Below, in pieces: positions 5,847-7,650 of a stretch of 7,650 nucleotides of DNA. The stretch covers positions 1-7,650 of the forward strand of contig JAOPWO010000298.1 in the NCBI GenBank assembly GCA_025965635.1. The letters are read 5' to 3'. Numbering within the stretch: the stretch's first letter is position 1; each line of letters opens with the position of its first letter. The notes below the pieces were generated by a model. It worked only from the letters and a program-made list of their open reading frames with translations. It ran no database searches and was not told the origin of the DNA. The position numbers were made by a program, and so were the translations under genes. Origin of the DNA: Modestobacter sp. (lineage in GTDB: Bacteria; Actinomycetota; Actinomycetes; Mycobacteriales; Geodermatophilaceae).

Positions 5847-7028
5847 ATGACCGTCTTCGCCGCCCGGACCACCGGCTGGTTCACCACGGACGACTGCCGG
5901 CTGGAGGACTTCCGTGCCGTCGTCGAGACGACCACCGACCTCGCTGACCACCCCTACGCCGACGAGGTCCGCGAGGGGGTCCTGGTCTACGGGCCCCGGC
6001 TGCGCGACCACGTCGCCAGCCCGGCGGGCCGCCGGGACGTGCAGGCGGAGCTCGCCCGGGCGCTGACCGACGGCCCGGGCATCGTCGTCTTCGCCGGCGC
6101 CTTCCCGGACACCGCGGTCGTCGACCGGGCCACCGCGGCGTTCGAGACGATGATCGCCGAGCAGAAGGCGGCCGGCGTCGTCGGCGGCGACCACTTCGCC
6201 AAGCCCGGCGCCAACGACCGGGTGTGGGGAGCGCTGGACAAGTTCGCCACCCGCGACCCGGCGACGTTCGCCGACTACTACGGCAACGACGTGATCGCGC
6301 TGGTCTCCGAGGCGTGGCTGGGCCGGGGCTACCAGGTCACCAGCCAGGTCAACGTGGTCAACCCCGGCGGTAAGGCGCAGGTCGCCCACCGCGACTACCA
6401 CCTCGGTTTCATGTCCGAGGAGCAGAGCCTCGCCTACCCCGCGCACGTGCACCGGCTGTCCCCCGCGCTGACCCTGCAGGGCGCGGTGGCGCACTGCGAC
6501 ATGCCGGTGGTCACCGGGCCGACGATGTACCTGCCGCACTCGCAGAAGTACCCGGCGGGCTACGTCGCCTTCCACCAGCCGCACTTCACCGCCTACTTCG
6601 ACGCCCACTTCGTCCAGCTGCCGCTGCGGAAGGGCGACGCCGCCTTCTTCAACCCCGCCCTGTTCCACGGCGCCGGCACCAACCACTCCGCCGACGTCCG
6701 ACGGATGGCCAACCTGCTCCAGGTGTCCTCCGGGTTCGGCCGGGCGATGGAGACCGTGGACCGGACCGCGATGTGCCGCGCGATCTACCCATTCCTGCTC
6801 GCACAGCAGGCCGCCGGCACCGACGAGCGGACCCTGCGCAACGTCGTCGCCGCCTCCGCCGAGGGCTACGCCTTCCCCACCAACCTCGACCGGGACCAGC
6901 CCATCGGCGGCCTGGCCCCCGAGACCCAGGCCGAGCTCGTCCTCCGGGCCCTGCGGGCGGGGTGGACCCCCGCGCACCTGGACAGCGAGCTCACCGCCCA
7001 GGTCGAACGACACACCAGCGCCCTCTGA
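5847..7028 (+). CDS. Phytanoyl-CoA dioxygenase (PhyH)-family Fe(II)/2-oxoglutarate oxygenase
   Basis: A 393-residue soluble protein with the double-stranded beta-helix signature of PhyH enzymes. The iron triad is visible as H181-R-D183 (in QVAHRDYHLGF) and H274 (in PALFHGAGTNH); R286 in VRRMANLL, twelve residues after the distal His, fits the arginine that binds the 2-oxoglutarate carboxylate. TGPTMYLPHSQKY (224-236) matches the usual strand between them. These enzymes couple 2-oxoglutarate decarboxylation to hydroxylation of an unactivated carbon, and some thereby remove methyl or other groups. At nearly 400 residues it is longer than typical bacterial PhyH proteins (about 250-320), mainly through an N-terminal extension (about 1-75) and a C-terminal helical tail (about 305-393). 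It is divergent from the LacI-type regulator, so shared control with the sugar operon is plausible. It is not necessarily a phytanoyl-CoA enzyme; the substrate is unknown. Confidence 0.87.
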   Translation: MTVFAARTTGWFTTDDCRLEDFRAVVETTTDLADHPYADEVREGVLVYGPRLRDHVASPAGRRDVQAELARALTDGPGIVVFAGAFPDTAVVDRATAAFETMIAEQKAAGVVGGDHFAKPGANDRVWGALDKFATRDPATFADYYGNDVIALVSEAWLGRGYQVTSQVNVVNPGGKAQVAHRDYHLGFMSEEQSLAYPAHVHRLSPALTLQGAVAHCDMPVVTGPTMYLPHSQKYPAGYVAFHQPHFTAYFDAHFVQLPLRKGDAAFFNPALFHGAGTNHSADVRRMANLLQVSSGFGRAMETVDRTAMCRAIYPFLLAQQAAGTDERTLRNVVAASAEGYAFPTNLDRDQPIGGLAPETQAELVLRALRAGWTPAHLDSELTAQVERHTSAL

Positions 7029-7035
7029 CGAAGGA

Positions 7036-7086
7036 CCTCCTGCCCCCCACCACCCGCTGTCGCTCCGGGCGGGCCCCGGCAGGAGG
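7036..7086 (+). terminator. Nested hairpin downstream of the dioxygenase gene
   Basis: Starting eight bases after the dioxygenase stop, CCTCCTGCC (7036-7044) pairs perfectly with GGCAGGAGG (7078-7086). Inside the 33-base loop, CCCGC (7053-7057) pairs with GCGGG (7069-7073). No T run follows on the + strand, as is common for actinobacterial terminators. The 9-bp outer stem at the end of a gene, in a convergent gap, makes a transcription terminator the simplest reading. The rest of the 232-base gap to the monooxygenase stop contains no gene. Confidence 0.6.
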
Positions 7087-7193
7087 CCGTCCCGACAGCC
7101 AGGAGCAGCGAGGGCCGACGTCCGCGCACCGCGCACCGACTCTGATCGCGGCAGCGAGCACGTGCCGATCGTCTGGGTCTGGCAGGTCGAGGA

Positions 7194-7230
7194 CATCGAT
7201 GACTCACCGAGCGCACCGTGTGCATCGATG
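7194..7230. repeat. Two copies of the palindrome CATCGATG, 29 bases apart
   Basis: The 8-base perfect palindrome CATCGATG occurs at 7194-7201 and 7223-7230 in the gap between the convergent dioxygenase and monooxygenase genes. The copies can pair with each other or bind a dimeric protein. Because no gene start is near, an operator role is doubtful and they may be chance or part of a larger transcript-end structure. Confidence 0.5.
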
Positions 7231-7241
7231 GCCGCCCGCAG

Positions 7242-7262
7242 CCGAGGACCTCGGAGGAGGTC
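7242..7262 (-). terminator. Overlapping hairpins at the monooxygenase stop codon
   Basis: GACCTC (7247-7252) and GAGGTC (7257-7262) form a perfect 6-bp stem with a 4-base loop that includes part of the stop codon (7263-7261) of the - strand monooxygenase gene. An overlapping inverted repeat CCGAGG-A-CCTCGG (7242-7254) shares one arm, so only one can form at a time. There is no T tract. The position fits a terminator for the - strand gene. Confidence 0.4.
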
Positions 7263-7650
7263 AGGTGATCCGGAAGGCCGGGTAGCCGGCTGCAGCCTCT
7301 TCTTCGCACTTGAGCCGGTAGGTGCCTACGCCGCCGATGTAGGACAGCAGGCGTCGAGGCTTGCCGGGCACGTTGGACCCGAGGTACCAGGAATTGGTCT
7401 TGGACACGAGGGTGGCGCCGGCGATCTCCTCGTGGTGGGCGACCCAGGCGTCCTCGCCCTCCTTGGTCGGCTCGATCACCGACTTCTCCCGCTCGCGCAG
7501 GGTGCGGATGGTGGCGCTGATCCACTCGGTCTGCTGCTGGAGGCAGGTGGTCATGTTGCACAGCGCCGCGGAGGGAGCCAGCGGTACGGCGGTCGTGAGC
7601 ATGTTCGGGTAGCCCTCGACCATCAGACCCATCGTGGTGCGGATGTCGCG
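7261..7650 (-). CDS. Flavin-containing monooxygenase (Baeyer-Villiger type), C-terminal fragment
   Basis: The - strand frame runs in from the right edge (base 7650) to TGA 7263-7261, showing the last 129 residues; the start is outside the window. The segment has the C-terminal pattern of class B flavoprotein Baeyer-Villiger monooxygenases: MGLMVEGYPNM, then PLAPSAALCNMTTC, QQQTEWI, a Glu-Pro-Thr step (EPTKEGEDAWVAHH) and SWYLGSNVPGKPR followed by YIGGVGTYRLKCEE and a final GYPAF. These FAD- and NADPH-dependent enzymes insert oxygen next to a ketone to give an ester or lactone, or oxidise heteroatoms. The FAD and NADPH GxGxxG motifs and the fingerprint sequence lie beyond the window, so activity cannot be judged. 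A Met at 7632 is internal and not a start. It converges with the dioxygenase gene and may be an independent unit. Confidence 0.9.
   Translation of the reverse strand, partial: RDIRTTMGLMVEGYPNMLTTAVPLAPSAALCNMTTCLQQQTEWISATIRTLREREKSVIEPTKEGEDAWVAHHEEIAGATLVSKTNSWYLGSNVPGKPRRLLSYIGGVGTYRLKCEEEAAAGYPAFRIT

Noticed and set aside
7123..7136. Tandem CGCGCAC repeat (two copies)
   Set aside because: Two 7-base copies of pure GC-rich sequence are likely chance and do not form an array.
5721..7196. A 491-codon - strand open frame opposite the dioxygenase
   Set aside because: Composition is Gly/Val/Arg-rich with no motif, and it overlaps the divergent promoter and the complete PhyH gene, whose iron triad is intact.
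1..7650. tRNA, rRNA, CRISPR array, insertion sequence or attachment site
   Set aside because: No tRNA-like cloverleaf, no spaced direct repeats of CRISPR length, no transposase or integrase coding sequence and no terminal inverted repeats were seen.

Overview
High-GC sequence (roughly 70% G+C, with GTG starts and strong purine-rich ribosome binding sites) typical of an actinobacterium. The gene types would fit Geodermatophilaceae or another soil or rock-dwelling high-GC actinomycete, but that placement is inferred from composition and protein flavour only, not from a search.

Layout, left to right. (1) Bases 2-205: the 3' end of a + strand WD40 beta-propeller gene that starts outside the window. 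(2) Bases 416-5746: a five-gene run entirely on the - strand, read right to left as a LacI-type repressor (5746-4706), an inositol 2-dehydrogenase IolG (4589-3567), a TIM-barrel sugar isomerase/epimerase (3524-2625), an unusual Gfo/Idh/MocA oxidoreductase (2578-1496) and a second IolG-like Gfo/Idh/MocA dehydrogenase (1429-416). The enzyme genes are 42-66 bases apart and each has its own Shine-Dalgarno, so they look like one operon. (3) Bases 5847-7028: a phytanoyl-CoA dioxygenase (PhyH)-family Fe(II)/2-oxoglutarate enzyme, divergent from the repressor across a 100-base intergenic region. (4) Bases 7261-7650: the C-terminal end of a flavin-containing (Baeyer-Villiger type) monooxygenase on the - strand, convergent with the dioxygenase, with hairpins between them.

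How the genes may work together. The repressor plus three NAD(P)-dependent dehydrogenases and one isomerase/epimerase point to catabolism of a cyclitol (inositol or a derivative) or of a glycoside handled through keto-sugar intermediates. The rest of the classical myo-inositol pathway (iolB, iolC, iolD, transporter) is absent from the window, so the block is an accessory module or a part of a larger locus. The most unusual gene is the middle oxidoreductase (1496-2578), which lacks two of the three Rossmann glycines and the usual catalytic aspartate. The divergent dioxygenase is a plausible but unproven partner that could unmask a modified substrate. No RNA genes, CRISPR arrays, insertion sequences or attachment sites were seen.
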